Both the position numbers and the translations under genes were made by a program. A stretch of DNA of 62,110 nt from positions 1 through 62,110 of the forward strand of contig NZ_JAJOHW010000005.1 in the NCBI RefSeq assembly GCF_021129195.1. Reading direction: 5' to 3'. Below the pieces are notes generated by a model. The model had not been told where the DNA came from. It was given only the letters and a program-made list of their open reading frames with translations, and did no database searches. This document shows, one piece after another, positions 19,901 to 28,344 of the stretch; the first letter of the stretch is position 1, and every line of letters starts with the position of its first letter. The DNA is from Chromobacterium aquaticum (GTDB lineage Bacteria > Pseudomonadota > Gammaproteobacteria > Burkholderiales > Chromobacteriaceae).

Positions 19901-20707
19901 ATGCAAGAGCAGACCCGTCCGCAGGAGGCGGACGGCAAGGCGGACGCGGCGCGGCGGATGGTCCTGGCGCGGCTGGCGCGAGTGGAGGCGGAGCACGGCG
20001 TGCGCATTCTTTACGCGGCCGAAGGCGGCAGCCGCAGCTGGGGTTATGCGGCGCCGGACAGCGATTACGATGTGCGTTTCGTCTATCTGCACCCGGCACC
20101 ATGGTACGAGTTCGGCGGCCAGCGCGATGTGATCGAGCTGCCGTTGGCCGACGGCCTGGACATTAGCGGCTGGGAACTGCGCAAGGCCTTGCGGCTGACC
20201 CTGGGCGGCAACGCCGCGCTGCTGGAATGGCTGGCCTCGCCGCAGGTCTACCGCCAGCATGCGGCGGCCTGCCGGGTCTTGCGGGAACTGGGGCCGGAGC
20301 ACTTCGCCGGCGAGGCGGCCTATTGGCATTATCTGGCGGTGGCGCGCAAGAACTACCGCGGCCGCAAGCTGGAGCAACAACTGCGACTGAAAAAATACCT
20401 GTACGTGCTGCGGCCCTTGTTGGCGGCGCATTGGGTGAAGGCGCGGCGCAGCCCGCCGCCGTTGGCGCTGGAGGAACTGGCAGCTCAGACTCTGGGCGAC
20501 GCCGGTCTGCGCGCGGAGCTGGCCGGCCTGCTGGCCTTGAAGGCCGCCGGCGCGGCGCCGGAATACGGGCCGGCCACGCCCGGCCTGCAGGATTACATCG
20601 ATAGCGCGATGCAGGCCTACGAAGCGGCGGCGCGACCACGCCGCCACAGCGACTGGGCGCGGGCGGACGCTTTGCTGGAGCAAGTGCGTTTGGCTTGCGG
20701 CGCTTGA
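19901..20707 (+). CDS. RlaP-type nucleotidyltransferase
   Basis: A 268-residue DNA polymerase beta-superfamily nucleotidyltransferase. The catalytic pattern is AAEGGSRSWGYAAPDSDYDVRFVY, giving the G-S-x10-D-x-D metal ligands, followed by the family helices WELRKALRLTLGGNAALLEWL and ARKNYRGRKLEQQLRLKKYLYVLRPLL. This is the PF10127/COG3541 family, linked elsewhere to RNA-ligase repair operons (RlaP). Start ATG 19901 is set by AAGGAG six bases upstream; earlier ATGs lack one. No RNA ligase gene is adjacent. It borders the tail-fibre island. Confidence 0.85.
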   Translation: MQEQTRPQEADGKADAARRMVLARLARVEAEHGVRILYAAEGGSRSWGYAAPDSDYDVRFVYLHPAPWYEFGGQRDVIELPLADGLDISGWELRKALRLTLGGNAALLEWLASPQVYRQHAAACRVLRELGPEHFAGEAAYWHYLAVARKNYRGRKLEQQLRLKKYLYVLRPLLAAHWVKARRSPPPLALEELAAQTLGDAGLRAELAGLLALKAAGAAPEYGPATPGLQDYIDSAMQAYEAAARPRRHSDWARADALLEQVRLACGA

Positions 20708-20803
20708 ATCGGCGGCAAAGACCGTGAGGTGGTGGGCCGTGTCTGACGGCGCCACCCTCCCGACAAAAGGGAGGGGGCGCGTAGCGATACCGGCGCTGGC
20801 CCG

Positions 20804-21253
20804 TCAGCGATTGCGCAGGCGGATGCGGCGGAAGTGCGCCTCCAGACTGATCCGCTGGCCTAGCGCCAGATAGAGCTGATGTTGGCTATCGACATGGCGG
20901 TAGACCCGGACCCGGTCCGCGCCCAACAGCATCATGATTTCCAGATAGTTGAAGAAGCCCATCCACTGGCCGCGTCCGTCGCGGTCATCAAAATCGATGT
21001 CGCGCGCGACGCGACTGAGCAAGCCCTTGCCAACGTATTCGCGGTTGTCCTTCAGCCATTGCAATAGGTGAGCCGCGCATTCGCGGCCATAGGCGCTATC
21101 GGCGGGATAGTCCTTGCTGGGCGCGGGCATGTGCCAGTAATGCGCATAGGTGCGGCCGGGGCAAAGGCGGACAAAGGGGAGCAGGGCTTCTTGGCGTGCC
21201 AGCGAGTTCAGTTTGTAGCGGCGGCGCGGGGGAAAGGTTTGAGCGTGATGCAT
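20804..21253 (-). CDS. Hypothetical protein at the island edge
   Basis: A 149-residue basic soluble protein, MHHAQTFPPRRRYKLNSL, with AGGAG seven bases before the ATG at 21251-21253. Later segments GRTYAHYWHMPAPSKDYPADSAYGRECAAHLLQWL and GRGQWMGFFNYLEIMMLLGADRVRVYRHVD look like real folded protein. I do not recognise the family. Directly upstream on the same strand is the structured-RNA candidate, which suggests a phage-derived regulatory unit. Confidence 0.6.
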   Translation of the reverse strand: MHHAQTFPPRRRYKLNSLARQEALLPFVRLCPGRTYAHYWHMPAPSKDYPADSAYGRECAAHLLQWLKDNREYVGKGLLSRVARDIDFDDRDGRGQWMGFFNYLEIMMLLGADRVRVYRHVDSQHQLYLALGQRISLEAHFRRIRLRNR

Positions 21254-21326
21254 GGTGTTTCTCCTGCTGTGACACAAGATAAACCACCTGCCGGGGAAGG
21301 CTGAGGTATTGGGCAGGCGCGTGGCA

Positions 21327-21448
21327 GGATTGGCGTACCGAGCTATGAAACCGGCGAGTGCATAGCACTCTCCCACCACACGCCTGCCAAGTTGGCAGAG
21401 CCATGGGTGTACTGCTTGCATAATTTCATAGCAACGGGACGCCAATCC
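21327..21448 (-). ncRNA. Structured RNA candidate, phage C4-antisense-like
   Basis: Four nested helices are visible. P1: GGATTGGCGT (21327-21336) with ACGCCAATCC (21439-21448). P2: GCTATGAAA (21342-21350) with TTTCATAGC (21424-21432). P3: GAGTGC/GCACTC (21356-21361, 21365-21370). P4: CTGCCAA/TTGGCAG (21384-21390, 21392-21398). All are perfect. On the minus strand the order of motifs recalls the C4 antisense RNA of P1/P4-type phages, from memory only. The strand is inferred from that likeness and from the minus-strand gene downstream. The open frame through it (to 21532) is most likely a side effect. Confidence 0.5.
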
Positions 21449-21583
21449 CGTGTGCCGCATGTGGGCGGCAACGTGAGGATTGTTGCCGACCGGGTGCGGA
21501 GGGTCAAGGCATGGAGGCAAGGCTTGCGCCACATGCGGCGGTGTCCGCGAAATTGTCCTTGTAATTCAACTGTTTCCCTAACC

Positions 21584-21626
21584 GGCTTTAAAAGCCCCAC
21601 GACGGGCGATGCGGCATCATGTCGCT
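21584..21626 (+). promoter_or_regulatory. Cassette-border inverted repeat 1, upstream of gpW
   Basis: GGCTTTAAAAGCC (21584-21596; arms GGCTTT/AAAGCC around one A) is followed 19 bases later by ATCATG. The same pair occurs at 24755 and, slightly changed, at 28717. It directly precedes the gpW start, so a phage late promoter or activator site is plausible. Confidence 0.45.
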
Positions 21627-22010
21627 ATGACCCGAATATCCGACATCTCCTCCTTGCACTGGCAGCCGGCCTTGCAGGCCCGCGATCAGGCATCCCCCGC
21701 TGACATCGTCGAGAACCTCGACGACATCCATCAGGCCATGCGCATCATCCTGGGCACGCCCAAGGGCAGCGATCCGCTGCGGCCGGAGTTTGGCAGCGAT
21801 TTGTTCCGTTACCTGGACTACCCGGTGGACCGCGCCCGGCCGCACGTGGTGCGCGAGGCGGTGGAGGCGATCAGCCATCCGCTATACGGCGAGCCGCGCG
21901 TGACCGTGGCGCGGGTGCTTTACAGCGTGGGTGGCAACGGCGACGCCAGGCTCACCGTGCAGTGGCGGCTGGCCGATGGCGTGATCCGCGAAACCGAGCT
22001 GCGGCTATGA
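21627..22010 (+). CDS. Phage baseplate assembly protein gpW (T4 gp25-like)
   Basis: A 127-residue baseplate wedge protein of contractile tails. Family segments: IVENLDDIHQAMRIILGTPKGSDPLRPEFGSDLFRYLDYP and HVVREAVEAISHP, then a beta region ending VIRETELRL. Start ATG 21627 (MTRISDISS). Its TGA overlaps the ATG of the next gene (ATGA). In P2-like phages the next gene should be gpJ; here gpI follows directly, so J is missing from this set. Confidence 0.9.
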   Translation: MTRISDISSLHWQPALQARDQASPADIVENLDDIHQAMRIILGTPKGSDPLRPEFGSDLFRYLDYPVDRARPHVVREAVEAISHPLYGEPRVTVARVLYSVGGNGDARLTVQWRLADGVIRETELRL

Positions 22011-22741
22011 GCGGCGCCGTGGCGAAGGCGGGCGGGGTGGCGCCCAATATCCTGGCCAATGACCCGCGCTTCGGCCATCTGGCACAGCTCACTACCCGGC
22101 TGGGCGACGCCGATCTGAGCACGCTGCTGGTTTACCTGGTGGATCAGGTGGACGCCGGCTGGCTGCCGGCGCTGGCGGAGCAGTTCCATGTCGCCGGCGA
22201 CGAGGGCTGGCGCCTGAGCCAGGGCGCGCGCCAGCAACGCGAACTGATCAAGCAGTCCATCCATCTGCATCGCAGCAAGGGCACGCGCTGGTCCTTGCAG
22301 CAGGTGTTGGCCACGCTGGCCTTGTCCGGCCAGATCAGCGAATGGTTCGAATACGCCGGCAAGCCCTATCACTTCAAGATCCACATCGACCTGGCCGCGC
22401 GCGGCATAGCCGCCGCCACGCTGACGGCGCTGGAGGCGATGATCAACGAATACAAGAACGCCCGTTCAGTGCTGGAGCTGCTGGCGCTGGTATTGAGCAA
22501 CCGCAGCGCCGTGCCGGTGCTGGCGCTGGCCACCCAGGGCGGCGAATTGGCCACGGTCTACCCGTTCCAGCTCGAATCGTTGCAGCAGCGCGCCAGTTTG
22601 AACGCGGCGCTGGCGCTCGACAGCGTGGAGGCCGCCACAGTCTATCCGTTTCAGACCACGGCGCTGCGGCAGCAGGCGCCGGTGACGCTGGGCCTGGCGT
22701 ACGCCAGCGTCGAGACGGTCACGCTTTATCCCGCAGCATGA
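22007..22741 (+). CDS. Phage tail protein gpI, copy 1, with repeat-bearing C-terminus
   Basis: A 244-residue baseplate protein. Residues about 10-105 (NILANDPRFGHLAQLTTRLG, EQFHVAGDEGWRL, LIKQSIHLHRSKGTRWSLQQV) match the P2 gpI family and are about 60% alike to gpI copy 2. The last 75 residues carry a repeated unit around ATVYPFQ, SVEAATVYPFQ and SVETVTLYP, spaced by about 33 residues. Overlaps gpW by four bases. The C-terminus of gpI meets the fibre, so the repeats may be an adaptor. Confidence 0.85.
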   Translation: MSGAVAKAGGVAPNILANDPRFGHLAQLTTRLGDADLSTLLVYLVDQVDAGWLPALAEQFHVAGDEGWRLSQGARQQRELIKQSIHLHRSKGTRWSLQQVLATLALSGQISEWFEYAGKPYHFKIHIDLAARGIAAATLTALEAMINEYKNARSVLELLALVLSNRSAVPVLALATQGGELATVYPFQLESLQQRASLNAALALDSVEAATVYPFQTTALRQQAPVTLGLAYASVETVTLYPAA

Positions 22742-22771
22742 GACCCCTTGAATCTTATCCAGGAGCAATCG

Positions 22772-24193
22772 ATGGCCAATGAGTTTTTCACGCTTCTCAC
22801 CGCCAGCGGCAAGGCCAAGCTGGCGGCGGCGCAAGCCAACGGCGCGCCGCTGCAGATCAGCCAGATGGCGGTGGGCGACGGCGACAATGGCGGGTATTAC
22901 ACGCCCAGCGAGAGCCAGACCGCGCTCAAGCACGAAACCTGGCGCGGCGCGCTCAACCATCTGGCGGTGGATACTAACAACCCGAACTGGGTGGTGGCGG
23001 AGGCGGTGCTGCCGGACACCGTGGGCGGTTTTTACATCCGCGAGGTGGGCTTGTTCGATAGCCGCGGCGATCTGATCGCCATCGGCAAATTTCCGGAGAG
23101 CTACAAGCCGCTGCTGGCGGCCGGCGCCAATAAGCAGCTCTATGTGCGCATGATTCTGGAGGTGTCCAATACCGCGGCGGTAACGCTGCTGGTGGATCCC
23201 AGCGTGGTGCTGGCCACGCGCTCCGCGGTGGAGCAGCGCATCGCCGAGGAGTTGGCGAAGCGGGACCTGCCCTTGGCCGCTTTGCCGCTGCCCTGCGTGG
23301 CGACGGCGGACAACCGGGCGGCGCTGACCGCGGCAGCGGTGGCGGGCCAGGGCGGCACGGTATCGGTGCCAGCCGGCATCGCCATCAGCCTGGGCCAGGA
23401 CACTCAATCCGGCGGCGGCAAAACAGGGACTTTGATTACCAACGCCTGGACTAGTCCGGTATTGGCGCCCGGCAGCGAGTATTTCCTGCGCGCCCAGATC
23501 GTGTCCGGTGTCTTGACTTGCTATGTGCAGAAGGGGGCGTTGACCGACGCGACGCCGGCGTCCTTGAAGGGCGCCGCCAATGGGGCGTCCGGCGGCGGTT
23601 TTTTCTCCACGGCCTTGGATGTTTGCTTGGCCCGGGTGATCACCGGCGCGGCCGGCAGCGCCCCGGTGATACAGAAAGTGATCAATCGCGGCGCAGCCAG
23701 CTGGTCGGTGACGATGAATGGCTCCGGCACCGTTTATCTGCCGTTCGACCCCTTCATCAAGACCGGGCGGATCACCGCATCGACGATAACGCCGCATCCG
23801 ACGCAGATTTCGAGCGTTAGCCATGGCAGTGGCGGCTGGACCGGAGCCGCCTATTGGCTGGGTTACCCGACAGGGGTAGGGGGGGGTACGCCCAGCATGG
23901 GTAGTTATTTGGGGTGGATTGCCGGCGCGGCCGTGATCATCACTTCCAATAACGTGGTTGGCGACGCGGTGGTATCCACTTGCACCGGCATGTTCGAGCA
24001 CAGCGCCGGCAAGTCGATGTGGCAGGTCTTGCAGATGGAGCACCAAATCGGCGACGCCACTGGCGCGAACGGCGATGAGCATTTGATGGGGGAGGGCACC
24101 AAGAACCTGCTGCCCGCCGATTACGATAATGGCCTGGCCATCAGTTACAGCAACTGCGTCAATGCCTTGCTGACCTGGGAGGTGGTGCGATGA
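22772..24193 (+). CDS. Phage tail fibre protein, N-terminal PF12571 type
   Basis: A 473-residue tail fibre. The first 150 residues (MANEFFTLLTASGKAKLAAA, QISQMAVGDGDNGGYY, GGFYIREVGLFDSRGDLIAIGKFPESYKP) form the baseplate-binding phage-fibre N-terminal domain. The distal part is rich in Gly, Ser and Thr (SHGSGGWTGAAYWLGYPTG), as expected for a receptor-binding tip. GGAG precedes ATG 22772. A tail assembly gene follows with an ATGA overlap. The protein is shorter than P2 gpH. Confidence 0.88.
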   Translation: MANEFFTLLTASGKAKLAAAQANGAPLQISQMAVGDGDNGGYYTPSESQTALKHETWRGALNHLAVDTNNPNWVVAEAVLPDTVGGFYIREVGLFDSRGDLIAIGKFPESYKPLLAAGANKQLYVRMILEVSNTAAVTLLVDPSVVLATRSAVEQRIAEELAKRDLPLAALPLPCVATADNRAALTAAAVAGQGGTVSVPAGIAISLGQDTQSGGGKTGTLITNAWTSPVLAPGSEYFLRAQIVSGVLTCYVQKGALTDATPASLKGAANGASGGGFFSTALDVCLARVITGAAGSAPVIQKVINRGAASWSVTMNGSGTVYLPFDPFIKTGRITASTITPHPTQISSVSHGSGGWTGAAYWLGYPTGVGGGTPSMGSYLGWIAGAAVIITSNNVVGDAVVSTCTGMFEHSAGKSMWQVLQMEHQIGDATGANGDEHLMGEGTKNLLPADYDNGLAISYSNCVNALLTWEVVR

Positions 24194-24762
24194 GAATTGT
24201 GGAAAACCTGCTGTCTTACGATGGCGAGCTGCGCCCGGAACAGCCTTCCGCCGATCATGTGTGGACCGGCGTGGAGTGGCGGTTTGACGCCGCCTTGCAA
24301 GCCGAACGGCTGGAGCAGCAGCGGCTGGCGCAGTGCGCGCGCCTGGATGCCGAGGCGGATGCGCAGGCCAACTGGCATGCGATTTCGCCGCCGCGCCTGG
24401 CCGAATACCAACGCGCCGCCGCCGAGGCGCAGGCGTTCAAGGACGCCGGCTACAAGGGCGAGGCGCCGCCGGCGGTGCGCTCCTGGGCCGAGGCCAAGGG
24501 CTGGGACGGCCAGCGGGCGGCGGACAGCATCCTGGCCAAGGCTGCGGCCTGCGAGCAGGCGTTGTACACCATCCGCGACGCGCGGCTGAAGGGCAAGGAA
24601 GCCGTGCGCCAGGCCGCGGACGAGGCGGCGGCGCGTGTGGCGGCCGACGAGGCGCTGTCCCGGCTGCAGCAACTGGCCGCCGGCGATTTCGCCGCCGCCG
24701 CGCCGGAGGCCGAAGCTGGCCGCGCCGGCAATTTGTTCAAGTTCTTTTCCAAACGGCTTTAA
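24190..24762 (+). CDS. Tail fibre assembly chaperone-like protein
   Basis: A 190-residue, mostly helical protein following the fibre gene. MRIVENLLSYDGELRPEQ is a typical start, and the body has PAVRSWAEAKGWDGQRAADSILAKAAACEQALYTIRDARLKGKE, a pattern frequent in proteins encoded after prophage fibres. It is probably needed to fold or attach the fibre at 22772. The stop codon TAA (24760-24762) lies inside the cassette-border inverted repeat. Confidence 0.75.
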   Translation: MRIVENLLSYDGELRPEQPSADHVWTGVEWRFDAALQAERLEQQRLAQCARLDAEADAQANWHAISPPRLAEYQRAAAEAQAFKDAGYKGEAPPAVRSWAEAKGWDGQRAADSILAKAAACEQALYTIRDARLKGKEAVRQAADEAAARVAADEALSRLQQLAAGDFAAAAPEAEAGRAGNLFKFFSKRL

Positions 24763-24793
24763 AAGCCAGGCGGTGGCTTGATGGCGGATCATG
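24755..24793 (+). promoter_or_regulatory. Cassette-border inverted repeat 2, between units
   Basis: GGCTTTAAAAGCC at 24755-24767, then ATCATG at 24788-24793 after 20 bases. Identical 13-mer to the one at 21584, with similar bases before it (TTTTCCAAACGG here, TTTCCCTAACCGG there). It overlaps the upstream stop codon and lies about 70 bp before gpJ. Confidence 0.45.
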
Positions 24794-24858
24794 CCGCCAT
24801 CCACCCCCGCTTCGACCTTCCGTGCCGGCCGCGGCGCTCCATTCAAGGACGTGTTTTC

Positions 24859-26004
24859 ATGACCCCAGATTTGCCCAAGTTCATTGATGACGATCCGCAT
24901 ACCGTCACCGCCGAGCTGATCGACGCCTATCAAAAAATGAGCGGCAAAACGCTCTATCCCGGCCAGGTGGAACGCTTGCTGATCGACCTGATCGCCTACC
25001 GCGAAAGCGTGGCCCGCGCCGCCTTCAACGACGCCGGCCGCCAGAACCTGGTGGCCTTCGCCCGCGCGCCGATGCTGGATTACCTGGGCGAACTGGTCGG
25101 CGTCAGCCGGCTGCCGGCCCAGCACGCGCGCTGCACGGTGCGCATCGCCTTCACCCAGCCCTTGACGCTGGCGCAGCTGATTCCGGCGCAGACCCTGGTG
25201 GCCGGCGGCGGCGTGCAGTTCCAGTCCTTGGCCAGTCAGATCGCGCCGGCCGGCAGCAGCAGCATCGAGGTGCCGGTCAGCGCGGTGGAAGCGGGCGCCG
25301 CCGGCAACGGCTTCGTGCCGGGCCAGATCAACACCCTGGTGGATGAGCTGGAGGTGGACGCCAGCGTGGTCAATATCGACACCAGCGCCGGCGGCGCCGA
25401 CGCCGAGGACGACGAGCGCCTGCGCGCGCGCATCCGGTTGGCGCCGGAGTCGTTCAGCGTGGCCGGCAGCGCCGCCTCCTATCGCCACCACGCGCTGCGC
25501 GCGCATCAGGACATCGCCGACGTGGCGGTGATCAGCGCCAGCCTGCAACAGCAGAACGGCGAATTGCAAAGCGCCAACCAGGTGCCGCCCGGCGTGGTGC
25601 GCCTGTATCCGCTGACCAAGACCGGCATGCCGCCGGACAGCCTGCTCAGCGTGGTGGCCGCCGCCTGCAGCGCCGACCGGGTGCGGCCGCTGACCGATCT
25701 GGTGGAGGTGCTGGCGCCGGAGGATTACGGCTACCAGGTGCGCGCGCGGCTGACGCCGTATCGCGACGTCGATCCCAAGACGGTGCAGCAGCAGGCGCAG
25801 GCCGCCGTCGGCGCTTTCGTGCAGGCGCAGGCGGAGCGGCTGGGCCGCGATATCGTGCCGTCGCAGCTGATCGCCACGCTGTCGGTGCCCGGCGTCTACC
25901 AAGTGGTTTTGCTGGAGCCGGCCGCCACCCGGGTGGTACCGCCGCAGGGCTGGTCGCACTGTACTGGCATCCAGCTGGAGATGACCGGAGGCCAGGATGG
26001 CTGA
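24859..26004 (+). CDS. Phage baseplate protein gpJ
   Basis: A 381-residue baseplate wedge protein of the P2 gpJ/Mu gp47 family. Segments AYQKMSGKTLYPGQVERLLIDLIAYRESVAR, NLVAFARAPMLDYLGELVGVSRL, GAAGNGFVPGQINTL and the GG-x-D-x-E-DDERLRARIRLAPESFSVAGS region are diagnostic. Start ATG 24859. Overlaps gpI copy 2 by eight bases. It is the only gpJ in the window and is separated from gpW by the inserted I-fibre-chaperone set. Confidence 0.92.
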   Translation: MTPDLPKFIDDDPHTVTAELIDAYQKMSGKTLYPGQVERLLIDLIAYRESVARAAFNDAGRQNLVAFARAPMLDYLGELVGVSRLPAQHARCTVRIAFTQPLTLAQLIPAQTLVAGGGVQFQSLASQIAPAGSSSIEVPVSAVEAGAAGNGFVPGQINTLVDELEVDASVVNIDTSAGGADAEDDERLRARIRLAPESFSVAGSAASYRHHALRAHQDIADVAVISASLQQQNGELQSANQVPPGVVRLYPLTKTGMPPDSLLSVVAAACSADRVRPLTDLVEVLAPEDYGYQVRARLTPYRDVDPKTVQQQAQAAVGAFVQAQAERLGRDIVPSQLIATLSVPGVYQVVLLEPAATRVVPPQGWSHCTGIQLEMTGGQDG

Positions 26005-26653
26005 CATCACGCCCAATCTGCTGGCGCGGGACGCGCGTTTCGGTCCGCTGGCCAAGCTCAGCGAACGCCTGGGCGACATCGATCCCGGCGGCCTGCTGGT
26101 CTATCTGGTGGATACGGTCAAGCCGGATTTGCTGCCGCTGCTGGCCGAACAGTTCCACATCGACGGCGACGAGGGCTGGTTGCTGACCCAGACCGAGCAA
26201 CAACGCCGCGACCTGATCAAGCAGAGCATAGAGCTGCACCGCCACAAGGGTACGCCCTGGGCGCTGCGCGAAGTGTTCCGCATCCTCGGCGTGACGGTGG
26301 AACTGGAGGAATGGTGGCAGCGCCGGCCGCCGGCCGCGCCCTACACCTTCGAATTGACCGCCTGGGCCAATGACAATCTGCTGCCCGGCCAGGCCTTGCT
26401 CAATCCCGATCTCTACCGCCGGCTGCGGCGCATGGTGGAGCTGGCCAAGCCGGCGCGCAGCACTTACCGCTTCAAGCTGGGCGCGCGTTTCAACGGCCGT
26501 CTGGGCCTGGCCTCGGCCGCTCAGGCGCGCGCGCTGATCCGCCGCAGCGCAGAAGCGGCGCCGATGCGGCTGGAGCCGCAGCAGCCGTTGGCCCTTTCAT
26601 CCGCCGCGCAAATCTATAGCGTGGTCCACGTCACCATGGAGGCATCGTTGTGA
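25997..26653 (+). CDS. Phage tail protein gpI, copy 2
   Basis: A 218-residue gpI-family protein: NLLARDARFGPLAKLSERLG, EQFHIDGDEGWLL, LIKQSIELHRHKGTPWALREVFRILGV, then VELEEWWQRRPPAAPYTFEL. The C-terminal half differs fully from copy 1. It follows gpJ in the normal J-I order and overlaps the next gene by a GTGA junction. Confidence 0.9.
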   Translation: MADITPNLLARDARFGPLAKLSERLGDIDPGGLLVYLVDTVKPDLLPLLAEQFHIDGDEGWLLTQTEQQRRDLIKQSIELHRHKGTPWALREVFRILGVTVELEEWWQRRPPAAPYTFELTAWANDNLLPGQALLNPDLYRRLRRMVELAKPARSTYRFKLGARFNGRLGLASAAQARALIRRSAEAAPMRLEPQQPLALSSAAQIYSVVHVTMEASL

Positions 26654-27336
26654 GCACCCCTTTAGCACCTCTTATCACCGCCGCGGGCCTGGCCGCGATC
26701 TGGCGCGCCAGCAATGACGGCGTGTCCGCGCAGATCACCCACATCGCCTTGGGCGACGGCGCTTACGCACCGGCACAGGGCCAGACCGCCTTGCGCAGCG
26801 AACAGGCGCGCTATCCCATCGCCGGCGGCGAACGGCTGGGCAATACCCAGATCCATCTGACCGCCATCGCCGACGACGCCAAGGCGTTCTGGGTGCGCGA
26901 GATCGGCTTCATCCTGGCGGACGGTACCTTGCTGGCGGTCTGGTCCGACCCGAAGGCGGCGCTGGCCTACAAGGCGGCGGATGTGCAATTGCTGCTGGCC
27001 TATGACCTGGCCTTGAACGCGCTGCCGCCGGACAGCGTCACCATCCAGTCCAGCGGCGCCGGCCTCAATCTGAGCCTGGCCAGCGAACTGGCGGAACTGG
27101 CTGCGGCCCAGATCGGCGAAGCCAACCGCGGCCTGGGGCGCGACGAGCGCATCCGCGCGCAGGACGGGCGTTTGCAGGCGCTGGAGCCGCAAGTGACCGC
27201 CTTGCAAAACCGCAGCCAGGCGCTGGAACAGGAACATGCCGCCGATAAACGCTCCGGCCTGGAGCTGGCTACTGCCAATGCGGCGGCCATCGTCAATATG
27301 CAGCATTTGTTCGTCAAACAACGTCTGGGCGCATGA
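26650..27336 (+). CDS. Short tail fibre/collar protein, N-terminal fibre domain
   Basis: A 228-residue protein with GTG start overlapping gpI copy 2. The first 150 residues (TAAGLAAIWRASNDGVSAQITHIALGDGAYAP, AFWVREIGFILADGTLLAVWS) are a tail-fibre N-terminal domain homologous in plan to the 22772 fibre. The rest is a predicted coiled coil (ELAELAAAQIGEANRGLGRD, LEPQVTALQNRSQALEQEHA) with no tip domain. It may serve as an adaptor or be truncated, with the 27530 protein giving the tip. Confidence 0.82.
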   Translation: MSTPLAPLITAAGLAAIWRASNDGVSAQITHIALGDGAYAPAQGQTALRSEQARYPIAGGERLGNTQIHLTAIADDAKAFWVREIGFILADGTLLAVWSDPKAALAYKAADVQLLLAYDLALNALPPDSVTIQSSGAGLNLSLASELAELAAAQIGEANRGLGRDERIRAQDGRLQALEPQVTALQNRSQALEQEHAADKRSGLELATANAAAIVNMQHLFVKQRLGA

Positions 27337-27341
27337 GCGCC

Positions 27342-27361
27342 GGGGCTGCGTCGCAGCCCCA
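27342..27361 (+). terminator. GC hairpin after the short fibre gene
   Basis: GGGGCTGC and GCAGCCCC flank a GTC loop just past the TGA of the short fibre gene. There is no T-run, so it may only slow polymerase or protect the 3' end. Confidence 0.4.
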
Positions 27362-27529
27362 CTCCCCCTGGCCAATGTGGCTATCCCCGCAGTGATCCCT
27401 GTTTTTCCCGCGCCGCTTCCGGCACTTCCCCATTGCTATGTGTTTCCGTTTCCAGGCTGAGGTCTGGGGACGCGTTGTCTTGGATGGTCTCAAGGCCATG
27501 TATCGCAGTAGAACTTTTAGGAGAGCGTG

Positions 27530-28330
27530 ATGAGTTTGGAGAGCAATATCGCCGAGTTGGTGAAATCGGCCAATGGTTTGACCGATGCCGTTCATGGAAA
27601 GATCGGTGAAATCGATCAGAAAGTCGGTCAGAAAATCACCGAGTTGAATAATTGGAGAACCGGTCATTGGAATGAGCATCCGGCCATCGCCGTGAATTTC
27701 AATGCCCGGATGACGGCAGTGGGGGGCGAGGGTGATAAGAAACTGCCGCTAGCTTTGGGTGTACATGCTGGTGGGGATTTTTGGGGCAAGTTCGATGCGG
27801 CATTGATTCCTGTGACGCCGGGAGAAGAGCCGGCATCCCGCCCGCCCATCGTTCGCGAGTTATTGCAGTATATGAAGAGCGATGATCGGCACTTTTCTGC
27901 CAATTTCAATATCCTGCACTTGACGGTGAAGAAAGTCAGTGAGGGCTTCGGTCCCTATGTTTTTTTTGTTCCCTATCAACACGTCAAGATGGGCGCTTTT
28001 ACCAGTGTGGCGCTGTATCACAAGGTGATTGGTCAAGGAGACTGGAACTGGATGGATAACAGTAAAAAAGGAGTTTGGAATCAGGTTACCCATCATTTTC
28101 TATCAGCTCACGCTGGGGCTTATACCCATGTCGATATTGCTTTATCCAATGCTCAAGTAGGTGATCAGCTGTATCTGGCATTGCCGCAAATTATTCCAGG
28201 GGTATGGAATCCAGAGCTTCGCCTGCCGCAACTATACAATATTTTTGACCCTGTTATTGATGTGATTGGTAATAGCACGATCAGTGGCCTCGGCGGCGTA
28301 TTTGCCAATATCAATAACAGCAATCGTTAA
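27530..28330 (+). CDS. Tail-fibre-like receptor protein with SLESNIAELV adaptor, 1
   Basis: A 266-residue protein. The first 45 residues (MSLESNIAELVKSANGLTDA, then GKIGEIDQKVGQKITELNNW) form a short coiled-coil adaptor shared with the protein at 28857; the rest is unrelated to it and aromatic-rich (PYVFFVPYQHVKMGAF, GDWNWMDNSKKGVW). This is the usual build of exchangeable phage receptor-binding tips. Codon use is clearly more A/T-rich than in the baseplate genes. TAGGAG precedes the GTGATG start pair; ATG 27530 chosen to match its paralogue. Confidence 0.72.
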   Translation: MSLESNIAELVKSANGLTDAVHGKIGEIDQKVGQKITELNNWRTGHWNEHPAIAVNFNARMTAVGGEGDKKLPLALGVHAGGDFWGKFDAALIPVTPGEEPASRPPIVRELLQYMKSDDRHFSANFNILHLTVKKVSEGFGPYVFFVPYQHVKMGAFTSVALYHKVIGQGDWNWMDNSKKGVWNQVTHHFLSAHAGAYTHVDIALSNAQVGDQLYLALPQIIPGVWNPELRLPQLYNIFDPVIDVIGNSTISGLGGVFANINNSNR

Positions 28331-28344
28331 ATCAGGGAGTTGAT

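Noticed and set aside
21254-21532. N-terminal extension of the hypothetical protein through the RNA-like region
   Set aside because: The sequence is explained by paired helices, and a good ribosome site with ATG at 21253 gives a better start.
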